The translations under genes and the position numbers were made by a program. This document shows, piece by piece, positions 14,137 to 20,536 of a stretch of DNA of 21,477 bases. The notes below the pieces were generated by a model, which ran no database searches, was not told the DNA's origin, and worked only from the letters and a program-made list of their open reading frames with translations. How positions within the stretch are numbered: position 1 is the stretch's first letter; each line of letters begins with the position of its first letter. Source of the DNA: Bacteroides sp. (GTDB lineage: Bacteria; Bacteroidota; Bacteroidia; Bacteroidales; Bacteroidaceae); NCBI GenBank assembly GCA_030151885.1, contig JASLCG010000164.1, positions 1-21,477 on the forward strand, given 5' to 3'.

Positions 14137-14453
14137 AATGAAGTGATTTTAAATTCATATTCTTTTTTCGTACAGTATGTTACAGGTTTTAGCCGTATTG
14201 TGTTGTCGGCTCTACTATACCATAATTCATACATCATTTTATCCATAGTGAAATAAAATTCACCGTTATTTACATGGTGGATAAAATGCTTTATTTTGCC
14301 TATCTTCTTTCCCCACTTATAGGTTTTATGAAAAGTTATAAAGCATTTGCCACCACCGGAAAATATTTGAAATTCCGTTCCGTTTTCAGTAACCCAGTTC
14401 CCGCATATATCAGCAAATCCGATAGGTTTGCTGTCTTTTGTTGTACTTTCCAT
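14133..14453 (-). CDS. DUF3876-like small protein without signal
   Basis: 106 residues from the ATG at 14453, four bases after the traG stop. A longer frame from 14486 would overlap traG by 29 bases and add 11 residues, and is less likely. The body reads FADICGNWVTENGTEFQIFSG, then GEFYFTMDKMMYELWY and ADNTIRLKP. This parallels the lipoprotein that follows, so this is probably an older tandem duplicate that lacks an export signal. The base composition is more AT-rich than traG. No catalytic motif is visible and the function is unknown; its location implies a role in transfer. Confidence 0.7.
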   Translation of the reverse strand: MESTTKDSKPIGFADICGNWVTENGTEFQIFSGGGKCFITFHKTYKWGKKIGKIKHFIHHVNNGEFYFTMDKMMYELWYSRADNTIRLKPVTYCTKKEYEFKITSL

Positions 14454-14457
14454 ACGT

Positions 14458-16959
14458 TTAATCAGGATTACGCTTGCTTTCGGCAAGCTGTTTAATAGCT
14501 AGTTCAAGGTCGCCATCCAGTCTTTCGGCGAGCTTGAACAGTTCGAGTTTTTCGGTTTCTTCCGTTGTAAATGCGTAATATTCTTCTAAACTCACTTCTG
14601 TGGCATACACAGCCGACTGTACACCACCCAGTCCTATCCATACTTCTTTGTATTTCCGTCCCGGATGGTTCGCCATGTTAATGGAAAGTATTTGCGCCTT
14701 TTCTTTGTCGGTCAAACCCAGCATCGCTTGTATGCTATCGAACTTGTTCATGTATTTGCGCTGGTCGAGCAGGATTTTACAGTCAGAGTTCGTAATGATG
14801 GATTCTTTCACAATGGGAGAATGGACAATATCGTCCACTTCCTGTGTTACTACCACCGCTTCGCCGAAGTATTTACGCACTGTTTTGAACAGATATTTCA
14901 GGTAATGTGCCATGCTGTCTTTGGCGATAGCCTTCCACGCTTCTTCCAAAAGCAACATCTTACGGATACCCTTTAACCGCCTCATTTTGTTGATAAAAAC
15001 TTCCATCAAAATGATTGTAACCACAGGGAAAAGAACGGGGTTATCCTTGATGGCATCCACCTCAAAAACGATGAAGCGTTTGTTCAGCAAGTCCAGTTCC
15101 TTATCCGAGTTCAATAGGTAATCGTATTCACCACCTTTATAGAAAGGTTGCAACACGAACAGGAAATTATCAATATCGAAATCCTTTTCCCTGACGTTCT
15201 GTTCGTTCAGGTTATTCCGGTATTCATTTTTAATAAATTCGTAAAAGGAATTGAAGCTGGGGACGATGGACTTATCCTGTGTAATCAGGCTGATAAAGTC
15301 GCTTACCGCATTGGACAAGGCAACGCTTTCCGCCCCGGTGGGCTTTTCGTGTTCCTGCTTCCACAAGGTCAGAATAAGCGTTTTGATGGATTCCCGCTTC
15401 TCAATATCGAAGATGTTATCTTCGGTATAGAATGGATTAAATGAAATCGGGTTATCTTCGGTATATGTAAAATACACGCCATCTTTCCCGCCAGTCTTCC
15501 GGTGGATTAATTCGCATAATCCCTGATAGGAATTTCCGGTATCTACTAACAGAACGTGTGTGCCCTGTTCGTAATACTGGCGTACTATGTGGTTGGTAAA
15601 AAAAGATTTCCCACTTCCGCTCGGCCCAAGAATGAATTTATTACGATTCGTAATAATTCCTTTTTTCATGGGCAAATCGGAAATATCAATGTGAAGCGGT
15701 TTTCCGGTGAGCCTGTCCACCATCTTAATCCCGAACGGGCTGGGTGATGATTGGTAGTTCGTTTCTTCCGTGAAGAAGCACAAAGCCTGTTCAATAAATG
15801 TAAAGAAGGATTCTTCCGCCGGAAAGTCGGCTTCATTGCCGGGGATACCCGCCCAGTAAAGGGTCGGGGTATCCGTTGTATTGTGGCGGGGTTTGCACTC
15901 CATCAAGGCAAGCTGGCTTCCCACATCATTCTTGATATGCTTTAATTCCTCTTTATCGTCCGCCCATGCCATTACGTTGCAATGGCAGCGAACAGAGGTC
16001 AAACCCTGACTGTGTGCTTCGTTCAGGTACTCTTCTATCCACTCTTTGTTCACCTGATTGGAACGGCTGTATTTAGACAGAGAGTGCATATTACGGGCTT
16101 GCTTCTCAAAGCGTTTCAGGTTCTCCGCATGGTCGTCTATAAAGATATACTGGTTATAGATATGGTTACAGGAAAGCAATACGCCCACAGGCGAAGCGAA
16201 CGACAAACGGCAGTCGCTACGGTCGGTGGACAGCTTTTCGTAACGTGAATCAGTAGTAACCGCACCCGGCAGGTCTTCCACATCCGAAAGCGTATGCAAA
16301 CACAAGGTATTGTCGCCGATACGCATATCTTCGGGATTCAGTTGCATATCCAGTAAGGTAGTCGTATCGCTTTGCGACAGGGAAAAGTATTTTTCGATAA
16401 TCCCAGCTTTTTCCGGCGTTCCGGTAACCTCATCCGAGTTCAGGCGGGTAAGGGTGATAAATCCCGAATCGTTCATAATCCGTTCAAACTGCCCGACCGA
16501 TTCCAAAAACTTCGTTACCGTTTCCTTATCCTGAATTTCCTTCGGAATGATGAAGCCCCGGCAAAGCGTATTAAAATTACTTTGGGTACGGCTTCTTTCC
16601 TTTGTGGTTTTTGTCAGGAACAGGTAACAGGTATGATTCAGGAACGGTCTTTCATTGAAATGCCGTTCAAAACTGCGGGACAGGAAACTTAACCCGTCCT
16701 TTTGGATTTCAGGGGTATAGTTTTCCTTGATAAACCAGTCCTGCTTATGTACGATGCTGTAATCGGGTAATACTTTGATAGCCTTATGCCAAGCAGAATG
16801 TATCGCTTCGTATTCAACCCCGGTAACAGTGAACAGTTCGGGTAGTTCAACCCGGAACGCCACCGTAACATCGGCATCCTTACTGATGATACAATCGTGT
16901 TCGGCTGCCAGCAGGGGAAATTTGCTTTCCAATGTGGCTGCTTTTAATATATTCCTCAT
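14458..16959 (-). CDS. traG: Conjugation system ATPase TraG (VirB4-like)
   Basis: At 833 residues this is the largest tra protein. The N-terminal half matches the CTnDOT TraG/VirB4 domain (early LLAAEHDCIISKDADVTVAF). The C-terminal half is a RecA-like motor with Walker A GPSGSGKS at about residues 445-452 and Walker B MLLLEEAWKAI near 670, followed by the VVTQEVDDIVHSP region. It powers assembly and substrate movement in the mating channel from the cytoplasmic side of the inner membrane. Its ATG overlaps the traF stop by 4 bases. It is not the coupling protein, which in these elements (mobC) lies after mobB, outside the window. Confidence 0.95.
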   Translation of the reverse strand: MRNILKAATLESKFPLLAAEHDCIISKDADVTVAFRVELPELFTVTGVEYEAIHSAWHKAIKVLPDYSIVHKQDWFIKENYTPEIQKDGLSFLSRSFERHFNERPFLNHTCYLFLTKTTKERSRTQSNFNTLCRGFIIPKEIQDKETVTKFLESVGQFERIMNDSGFITLTRLNSDEVTGTPEKAGIIEKYFSLSQSDTTTLLDMQLNPEDMRIGDNTLCLHTLSDVEDLPGAVTTDSRYEKLSTDRSDCRLSFASPVGVLLSCNHIYNQYIFIDDHAENLKRFEKQARNMHSLSKYSRSNQVNKEWIEEYLNEAHSQGLTSVRCHCNVMAWADDKEELKHIKNDVGSQLALMECKPRHNTTDTPTLYWAGIPGNEADFPAEESFFTFIEQALCFFTEETNYQSSPSPFGIKMVDRLTGKPLHIDISDLPMKKGIITNRNKFILGPSGSGKSFFTNHIVRQYYEQGTHVLLVDTGNSYQGLCELIHRKTGGKDGVYFTYTEDNPISFNPFYTEDNIFDIEKRESIKTLILTLWKQEHEKPTGAESVALSNAVSDFISLITQDKSIVPSFNSFYEFIKNEYRNNLNEQNVREKDFDIDNFLFVLQPFYKGGEYDYLLNSDKELDLLNKRFIVFEVDAIKDNPVLFPVVTIILMEVFINKMRRLKGIRKMLLLEEAWKAIAKDSMAHYLKYLFKTVRKYFGEAVVVTQEVDDIVHSPIVKESIITNSDCKILLDQRKYMNKFDSIQAMLGLTDKEKAQILSINMANHPGRKYKEVWIGLGGVQSAVYATEVSLEEYYAFTTEETEKLELFKLAERLDGDLELAIKQLAESKRNPD

Positions 16960-17285
16960 GCGTTCTTCTGTCTTTTATAGGTGAATAATCGGGGGATAGC
17001 CCGGCGGTTGATGATATACCGGGGATGGCTTCTGCGGGCGGTTACTTTCATAAGACCGTGTGTGCCGTATTTGTCATTCAGCATAAAAGTGAAGTACACA
17101 AGAGCCGAAGCCGCTACGACCCCAAACCCGATGCAGACCCACTGGTTTATATCTATCATATACAGAATGATGAACAATACAAAGACGGCAAGTAGTCCGC
17201 CAGCAAAAATGAACAGGTATTGGCTGCGAAGCCCTTTGAACTCCGCAGGTTTTCCAATCCCCCTGTTAATTGAATAGCTAATCAT
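16956..17285 (-). CDS. traF: Conjugal transfer protein TraF-like (DUF4133, VirB3-like)
   Basis: 109 residues from the ATG at 17285. The product opens MISYSINRGIGKPAEFKGLR, the standard start of DUF4133. Two membrane segments follow (~24-45, LFIFAGGLLAVFVLFIILYM, and ~50-70), then a basic C-terminal tail. Such proteins are thought to anchor the VirB4-type ATPase TraG to the membrane, as VirB3 does. The frame opens further upstream at 17360, but that start would overlap traE by 64 bases and adds a non-conserved stretch, so I reject it. It ends within the traG start codon (ATGA). Confidence 0.9.
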   Translation of the reverse strand: MISYSINRGIGKPAEFKGLRSQYLFIFAGGLLAVFVLFIILYMIDINQWVCIGFGVVAASALVYFTFMLNDKYGTHGLMKVTARRSHPRYIINRRAIPRLFTYKRQKNA

Positions 17286-17296
17286 AACACCTATGA

Positions 17297-17593
17297 TTAC
17301 AGAAAGAATGAACGAAGGATGGTAGCTGCCACAATCAGGAAGATACAAGCCCCAAACCATGAAGCTGCGGTTTTGCTTGTATCCGGGTCGCCTGAACTGA
17401 ACTTGTTATATACCTTTACACCCCCAATCAAACCAACGACAGCACCGATGGCATACACCAATTTTGTCGCCGGGTCGAAATAGCTGGTAACCATGTTGGT
17501 AGCTTCTGTAATACCACCTACGCCGTTGCCCTGTGCAAATGCAGAAGTTGCAGCCAAGACGATGGCTGCGGAAAGAAATATTTTCTTTTTCAT
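17297..17593 (-). CDS. traE: Conjugal transfer protein TraE-like (DUF4134, pilin-like VirB2 role)
   Basis: This 98-residue protein has a signal peptide (MKKKIFLSAAIVLAATSAFA) and two hydrophobic helices (KLVYAIGAVVGLIGGVKVY, and WFGACIFLIVAATILRSFFL) joined by a polar loop with GDPDTSKTAASW. This is the DUF4134 family and the same plan as VirB2/TrbC pilin subunits. Eleven bases separate it from traF. A second copy of the hairpin module precedes it (17614-17690), possibly to raise the amount of this subunit (inference). Confidence 0.92.
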   Translation of the reverse strand: MKKKIFLSAAIVLAATSAFAQGNGVGGITEATNMVTSYFDPATKLVYAIGAVVGLIGGVKVYNKFSSGDPDTSKTAASWFGACIFLIVAATILRSFFL

Positions 17594-17613
17594 TATAAAT
17601 TTGATTTTATGAT

Positions 17614-17690
17614 GCCGGAAAGCGGGTGGATAGTCCGCTATTCCGGCGGGATTAATAATTGAGAATTTTTGTGGTTGGTCTTTCGACCTT
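17614..17690 (-). repeat. Intergenic module copy B, before traE
   Basis: It holds a strong hairpin GCCGGAA/TTCCGGC (17614-17620/17641-17647) with inner GCGG/CCGC, an AT linker containing CTCAATTATTAAT (minus strand), and GGTC/GACC (17677-17680/17685-17688). The linker and the order of hairpins match copy A at 9818-9887, with changes in both arms of stems that keep pairing (GGGTC/GACCC in A, GGTC/GACC in B). This suggests selection on RNA structure. Confidence 0.7.
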
Positions 17691-17755
17691 TTGGAATGAT
17701 TAAGTCCAGCTAACCGTAATCTTTTTCTTTCATACCTGATTTGTTTTTAAAGGTT

Positions 17756-18373
17756 CTACATATAGTCGCTCATATCGAACGCCTGTAAATCTTCGGGACT
17801 GGTTTCGTTTGGCGGGGCGATAAATACTGCATCGTATTTACCCAGCATTTCCGCCACCCGTACCATGCCCCCGTTTATCTGTTCCATCATTGTATTATAC
17901 AGGCTGGTTTGTTGCATAACTGACAGTGTTTGCAAAGCTTTCCGTTCCTCTTCTTCCGGGGCTTCCTGCTGCCTGACGACCTGTACCGCCTGTGCCATTT
18001 CTTCAAAGGAGATACCCCGTGCCGACTGACCTTCACCGCTTGTGATAAGTGCGATTTCTTCCGCTTCCAGTTCATCTTCCGGTACTTCATCTTCATACTT
18101 CATTTCAAATTCAACATCCATCGGCTGCGGGGTATCTTCCGTATCAGCCGGGGCAAATATAGAAGCATTATCAACCTCTTTAGAAAACTGGCTTTCAGTG
18201 TCTTCGGATGGCGTTACTTGTCTTAACCGGAAGGTTGTTTTTCCAACGACAGCCTTTTCGTTTTTGTGAATCTTAGGCTTTTCGGAAGGTGTATTTTCCT
18301 TTCCCTTCCTGAACCGCCAAAACAGGACGAGGTAATAAAGGACAACCCCTGATATCATTAATTTTAGTATCAT
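17756..18373 (-). CDS. DUF4122-like conjugal transfer protein
   Basis: This 205-residue protein has an N-terminal membrane helix (~3-20, LKLMISGVVLYYLVLFW), a basic stretch (RFRKGKENTPSEKPKIHKNEK) and then a very acidic low-complexity region rich in Glu, Asp, Pro and Thr. The C-terminal helical part ends in DLQAFDMSDYM. This matches the DUF4122 proteins found between the DUF3408 gene and traE in CTnDOT-like elements (the traC place). Its role is not known; the plan suggests a membrane-tethered adaptor. It overlaps the DUF3408 gene by 4 bases (ATGA). A 162-base gap with copy B of the hairpin module follows. Confidence 0.75.
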   Translation of the reverse strand: MILKLMISGVVLYYLVLFWRFRKGKENTPSEKPKIHKNEKAVVGKTTFRLRQVTPSEDTESQFSKEVDNASIFAPADTEDTPQPMDVEFEMKYEDEVPEDELEAEEIALITSGEGQSARGISFEEMAQAVQVVRQQEAPEEEERKALQTLSVMQQTSLYNTMMEQINGGMVRVAEMLGKYDAVFIAPPNETSPEDLQAFDMSDYM

Positions 18374-18822
18374 ATCGGGCTTTCAAAAGTTTTCTTATAC
18401 AGTTCGTTGATTTCGTCCTGATACTGGTCGAAGTGATTCAGGATAATTGTTTCTACATAGCTGCTTACAGTCGCTTTGCGTTCACCTATAACCATTACTA
18501 TTTTCATTAATTTTTCATGGGTGGAACGGCTTACATATATCGGCTGGCGGTCGGGAAGTTCCATTTTCTGAAAATAGGTTTCCCGGTAATCAGCAGGGGT
18601 ACTTTTCTTCCGGCGGGTAGTTTCCCTGATGGGTTTTGATTCGGGTTGCCGGACAGGTTCTTTCACAGTTTCCTGTATTACTTCCTGTTCTGCGGGGACT
18701 TCCGGTGTATCCGGATCTTTACTTACTGTTTTAGGTGGGATTTCCTGTTTCATGGGTAAACCCTGTGAAATGATTTCCTTCATAAAATCTTCATCCACCT
18801 GTACTTTTTCTTGCTTTGCCAT
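18370..18822 (-). CDS. DUF3408 protein (TraB-like)
   Basis: This 150-residue protein has a long charged N-terminal region with proline and basic repeats (PETTRRKKSTPAD-like RETTRRKKSTPADYRE). The C-terminal domain RPIYVSRSTHEKLMKIVMVI, then VSSYVETIILNHFDQYQDEI has the look of a ribbon-helix-helix type fold and matches DUF3408. In this family the gene always accompanies a ParA-like gene, so it probably binds DNA and works with that ATPase, much like a ParB partner (inference). One base separates it from the ParA-like gene. Confidence 0.85.
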   Translation of the reverse strand: MAKQEKVQVDEDFMKEIISQGLPMKQEIPPKTVSKDPDTPEVPAEQEVIQETVKEPVRQPESKPIRETTRRKKSTPADYRETYFQKMELPDRQPIYVSRSTHEKLMKIVMVIGERKATVSSYVETIILNHFDQYQDEINELYKKTFESPI

Positions 18823-18823
18823 A

Positions 18824-19588
18824 TTAGTATAGTTTTATAATGTATCCTATTTCAGCCACCAACTCTTCAAGGTTGCTGCCTTTTATCATTCGCTTATCCG
18901 CAGGGAACAGTGTGGAACGGAAGACAGAAGTCTTATCACCGGACAGTTCCTTTTTGTAGCGTTTGGTATCCGGGATAAAGGTTTTCATAAGGGGTAATTT
19001 CAGTTCACCGATAGTATTTTCATAAATTCCATACAAGTCGGTTTTCTCCCTGCCATCGACCTGATTCCAAAACAGGTGCAAGCCTTGTATCCGGTAAGCT
19101 TCATTCTGTACCAGCAGGTTGTTTACCGTCATAGCGAATGAAAGGCTGCTTTCCAGTACCACCCGGTCGGCGGTAATCGGCGTAAAAATGTAGTCCATAG
19201 AAGCCAGCGAACTGATAATACCTTCGCTGTTCACCGTTCCCGGCAGGTCGAAAAAGACCACATCCATTTCCATCGGTTCTGTTTTCAGGAACTCTTCGGC
19301 TGTACTGATGGCAGCTTCGGGAGTGCTGCACAAGACCGGATAGGCTTTCTTTCCCAATGCTTTGAACTGGTTAAAGGCAAGCACCTTGTAATTGGCATCG
19401 TTGTTTACCTGCTCACCGTCCCGTTTACGCATGGCACTGATACTGTGCTGCGGGTAGTCGCAATCAACAACCGCTACATTGTAGCCTTTCAGGTAATATA
19501 GATAGCTTGCTACCAATACCGTGAAAGTGGTTTTGCCGACCCCGCCTTTTTGGGTGGAGAAGGCTACGAATAATGTTTCTTTCTTCAT
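18824..19588 (-). CDS. traA: ParA family ATPase (TraA of CTnDOT-type elements)
   Basis: This 254-residue protein has a deviant Walker A motif KGGVGKTT (residues 14-21) with the signature lysine of ParA/MinD ATPases, motif A' VVDCDYPQHS (~41-50) and Walker B VVFFDLPGTV (~109-118). ParA ATPases move or position DNA; in conjugative transposons the tra operon starts with such a gene, which may place the element or the mating machinery. It is the first gene of the minus-strand operon. Its leader (19589-19640) is AT-rich, but I find no perfect TAnnTTTG on the minus strand there. Confidence 0.9.
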   Translation of the reverse strand: MKKETLFVAFSTQKGGVGKTTFTVLVASYLYYLKGYNVAVVDCDYPQHSISAMRKRDGEQVNNDANYKVLAFNQFKALGKKAYPVLCSTPEAAISTAEEFLKTEPMEMDVVFFDLPGTVNSEGIISSLASMDYIFTPITADRVVLESSLSFAMTVNNLLVQNEAYRIQGLHLFWNQVDGREKTDLYGIYENTIGELKLPLMKTFIPDTKRYKKELSGDKTSVFRSTLFPADKRMIKGSNLEELVAEIGYIIKLY

Positions 19589-19620
19589 TTCTTTAATTTT
19601 AATAGTTTGAAATATTTAGT

Positions 19621-19628
19621 TAATTTTG
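19621..19628 (+). promoter_or_regulatory. Candidate -7 box for a plus-strand small transcript
   Basis: TAATTTTG fits TAnnTTTG and is the same word, with the same following TA, as the box before the integrase (321-330). No TTTG lies at the usual -33 distance; one is found 11 bases upstream only. A transcript from about 19635 would reach the terminator at 19896-19922, giving roughly 290 bases. Confidence 0.35.
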
Positions 19629-19638
19629 TAGCAATTAA

Positions 19639-19718
19639 GACGCTTAGTCGTAATCACAAGCTTAGTGTCATGCGCGCTTGGGTTTCCAATGCCAACGTAC
19701 TTCCAGCTGGTTCTGGGA
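19639..19718. repeat. Hairpins and direct repeats near the start of the tra operon
   Basis: GACGCTTAGTC and CACAAGCTTAGTG are small dyads that share GCTTAGT and are arranged as direct repeats (19639-19668). CAAGC/GCTTG (19657-19661/19676-19680) form a stem that overlaps them. CTTCCAG/CTGGGAG (19700-19706/19713-19719, one G-T pair) surround CTGGTT. Such clusters could be operators for the tra operon or part of oriT (inference). Confidence 0.5.
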
Positions 19719-19744
19719 GGGGTTTCACTCTTTAATATGTTGGG

Positions 19745-19753
19745 AAAGGAGGT
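19745..19753 (+). promoter_or_regulatory. Perfect Shine-Dalgarno sequence before a 21-codon ORF
   Basis: AAAGGAGGT fully complements the anti-SD end of 16S rRNA and stands 7-8 bases from an ATG. Bacteroidota genes rarely use SD sequences, and no other gene in this window has one as strong. Confidence 0.6.
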
Positions 19754-19760
19754 GTCAAGT

Positions 19761-19826
19761 ATGAAAAAAACGATTATGAAGGCGGTAGGGGCTGTTGCGG
19801 CAGGCCGAAACAGAAAGTTCGCATGA
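19761..19826 (+). CDS. Possible leader peptide, 21 codons
   Basis: The short frame encodes a basic peptide starting MKKTIMKAVGAVAAG and ending RNRKFA, followed by TGA and TAA in other frames. The only support is the perfect SD and good spacing. It lies inside the predicted small transcript, upstream of a region with T-arm likeness and a strong terminator, so it might be a regulatory leader whose translation alters RNA folding. It could also be a chance frame in a non-coding RNA. Confidence 0.35.
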   Translation: MKKTIMKAVGAVAAGRNRKFA

Positions 19827-19891
19827 TAACAGTAAGTGTAACCAATATATTACGATGAAGGCTCCATGGGTTCAAATCCCGCCCTGCCTCT
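19797..19891 (+). ncRNA. tRNA-like segment with T-arm, possible small RNA or relic
   Basis: GGG-TTCAAAT-CCC (19868-19880) looks like a T-arm. The following CCTGCCT can pair with CGGCAGG (19798-19804) at six of seven places, as an acceptor stem would, and CGAA/TTCG (19806-19809/19818-19821) could be a D-stem. Positions 19858-19885 match tRNA-Ser positions 42-69 at 23 of 28 bases without gaps. No acceptable anticodon arm is found and the D-loop lacks GG, so this is not a normal tRNA. It is either a tRNA-like RNA or a remnant of a tRNA gene or attachment site. Confidence 0.35.
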
Positions 19892-19895
19892 AATA

Positions 19896-19922
19896 AAGCC
19901 ATCTTCGGATGGCTTCTTCTTT
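19896..19922 (+). terminator. Terminator with UUCG tetraloop
   Basis: AAGCCATC pairs perfectly with GATGGCTT around TTCG with a C-G closing pair, the extra-stable tetraloop, followed by CTTCTTTTCT. It clearly serves plus-strand transcription, yet no long plus-strand gene lies upstream, which supports a small transcript in 19630-19920. Confidence 0.8.
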
Positions 19923-19940
19923 TCTTGTATATTTTTATAA

Positions 19941-20160
19941 GCATTTCTTTATTCATTATTGATTGACTGCTTTATTCCATGCAGTATTGATTTCCATATT
20001 GTTATCTCTAATTCAATCTGTCTTTATTGACTTGCAGACATATTGTTTTATTGATTGCTTGAAATATTGATTCCAGTATTTCTTGATTTCCTGAAATCAG
20101 TAAACCAGTCTTTCCATATTGCCCGGTTTATTCCAATATTTCTATCGGTATTTACCGCTT
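19941..20160. repeat. T-rich array of hairpins with repeated TATTGATT
   Basis: TATTGATT occurs at 19957, 19985, 20049 and 20065, with TATTGAC at 20025. TTTCCATATTG occurs at 19991 and 20111. Small stems are spread through it: ACTGC/GCAGT (19966/19981), TGTC/GACA (20019/20037), TGATTTC/GAAATCA (20084/20093), AAACC/GGTTT (20102/20125) and CGGTA/TACCG (20146/20153). No coding frame is convincing. It may be part of oriT, a single-strand initiation site or a protein-binding array (inference). Confidence 0.5.
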
Positions 20161-20225
20161 TACTTATCTGTTTCAATCCTGATTTTGAGAACAAATAAAT
20201 GGAGAAAAACCGTCCGTTTTTGAAA

Positions 20226-20255
20226 ATGGCTTCGTATGGCTTTAGATGGCTTCGC
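20226..20255. repeat. Three tandem 10-bp repeats (ATGGCTTCGT type)
   Basis: ATGGCTTCGT (20226-20235), ATGGCTTTAG (20236-20245) and ATGGCTTCGC (20246-20255) are head to tail with a period of about one helix turn. The core ATGGCTT also occurs in the terminator at 19909-19915. This spacing puts bound proteins on one face of DNA, as in iterons or relaxosome sites. Confidence 0.7.
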
Positions 20256-20384
20256 TTGTCCTATAATGCACTATGGCACAGCACAATTAATCCCTGTTAC
20301 TTTGCACTGGAATCCTATCTGAACCAATAAAAAGGTATATGTTCAGTAGCTTCCCGGAGTTCATTCACCTTATGGCTAATTGCT

Positions 20385-20510
20385 AATCCGTCCCATGACG
20401 GATTTTATTTGCGCCGTGCAAATAGCAAGGTGTGTCCTCAGCAGCTTGAAATTCTTTCAGCAGCTTAGAACCCCTTGCCCAGACAAGCCGGGATGGGTTG
20501 TACTCCGAAG
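20385..20510. other. Candidate oriT / relaxosome binding region before mobA
   Basis: Directly upstream of the mob genes are AATCCGTC/GACGGATT (20385-20392/20397-20404), TATTTGC/GCAAATA (20406-20412/20418-20424), a 10-bp direct repeat TCAGCAGCTT (20438 and 20457), and a nested dyad AACCC-CTTG...CAAG...GGGTT (20469-20499). Origins of transfer usually lie next to mob genes and have such stems near nic. The nic site itself cannot be named from sequence alone. Confidence 0.5.
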
Positions 20511-20536
20511 TCGTAAACCCTTTAAAAAATAATGGT

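Noticed and set aside
14454..14486. Longer start for the second DUF3876-like gene at 14486
   Set aside because: It lies inside traG and adds residues unlike the family; the ATG at 14453 follows the traG stop by four bases.
14600..16700. Several plus-strand frames of 60-110 codons opposite traG
   Set aside because: They are shadows of a strongly supported minus-strand gene and have no features of their own.
17286..17360. Longer start for traF at 17360
   Set aside because: It would overlap traE by 64 bases and adds residues not seen in the family; the ATG at 17285 gives the standard DUF4133 start.
19858..19885. Right end (attR) of the element
   Set aside because: mobA and mobB, core genes of the same element, continue beyond it, and the match to tRNA-Ser is imperfect.
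19797..19891. Functional tRNA gene
   Set aside because: The T-arm is good, but the acceptor has a mismatch, the D-loop lacks GG and no anticodon arm with a 7-base loop can be formed. Kept only as a tRNA-like segment.
19774..19956. 60-codon frame on the minus strand across the T-arm-like segment
   Set aside because: It runs antisense through the UUCG terminator and the tRNA-like part, with no recognisable domain and no leader.
19941..20160. CRISPR array
   Set aside because: The repeats are 8-11 bases, irregularly spaced, without equal spacers, and no cas gene is nearby.
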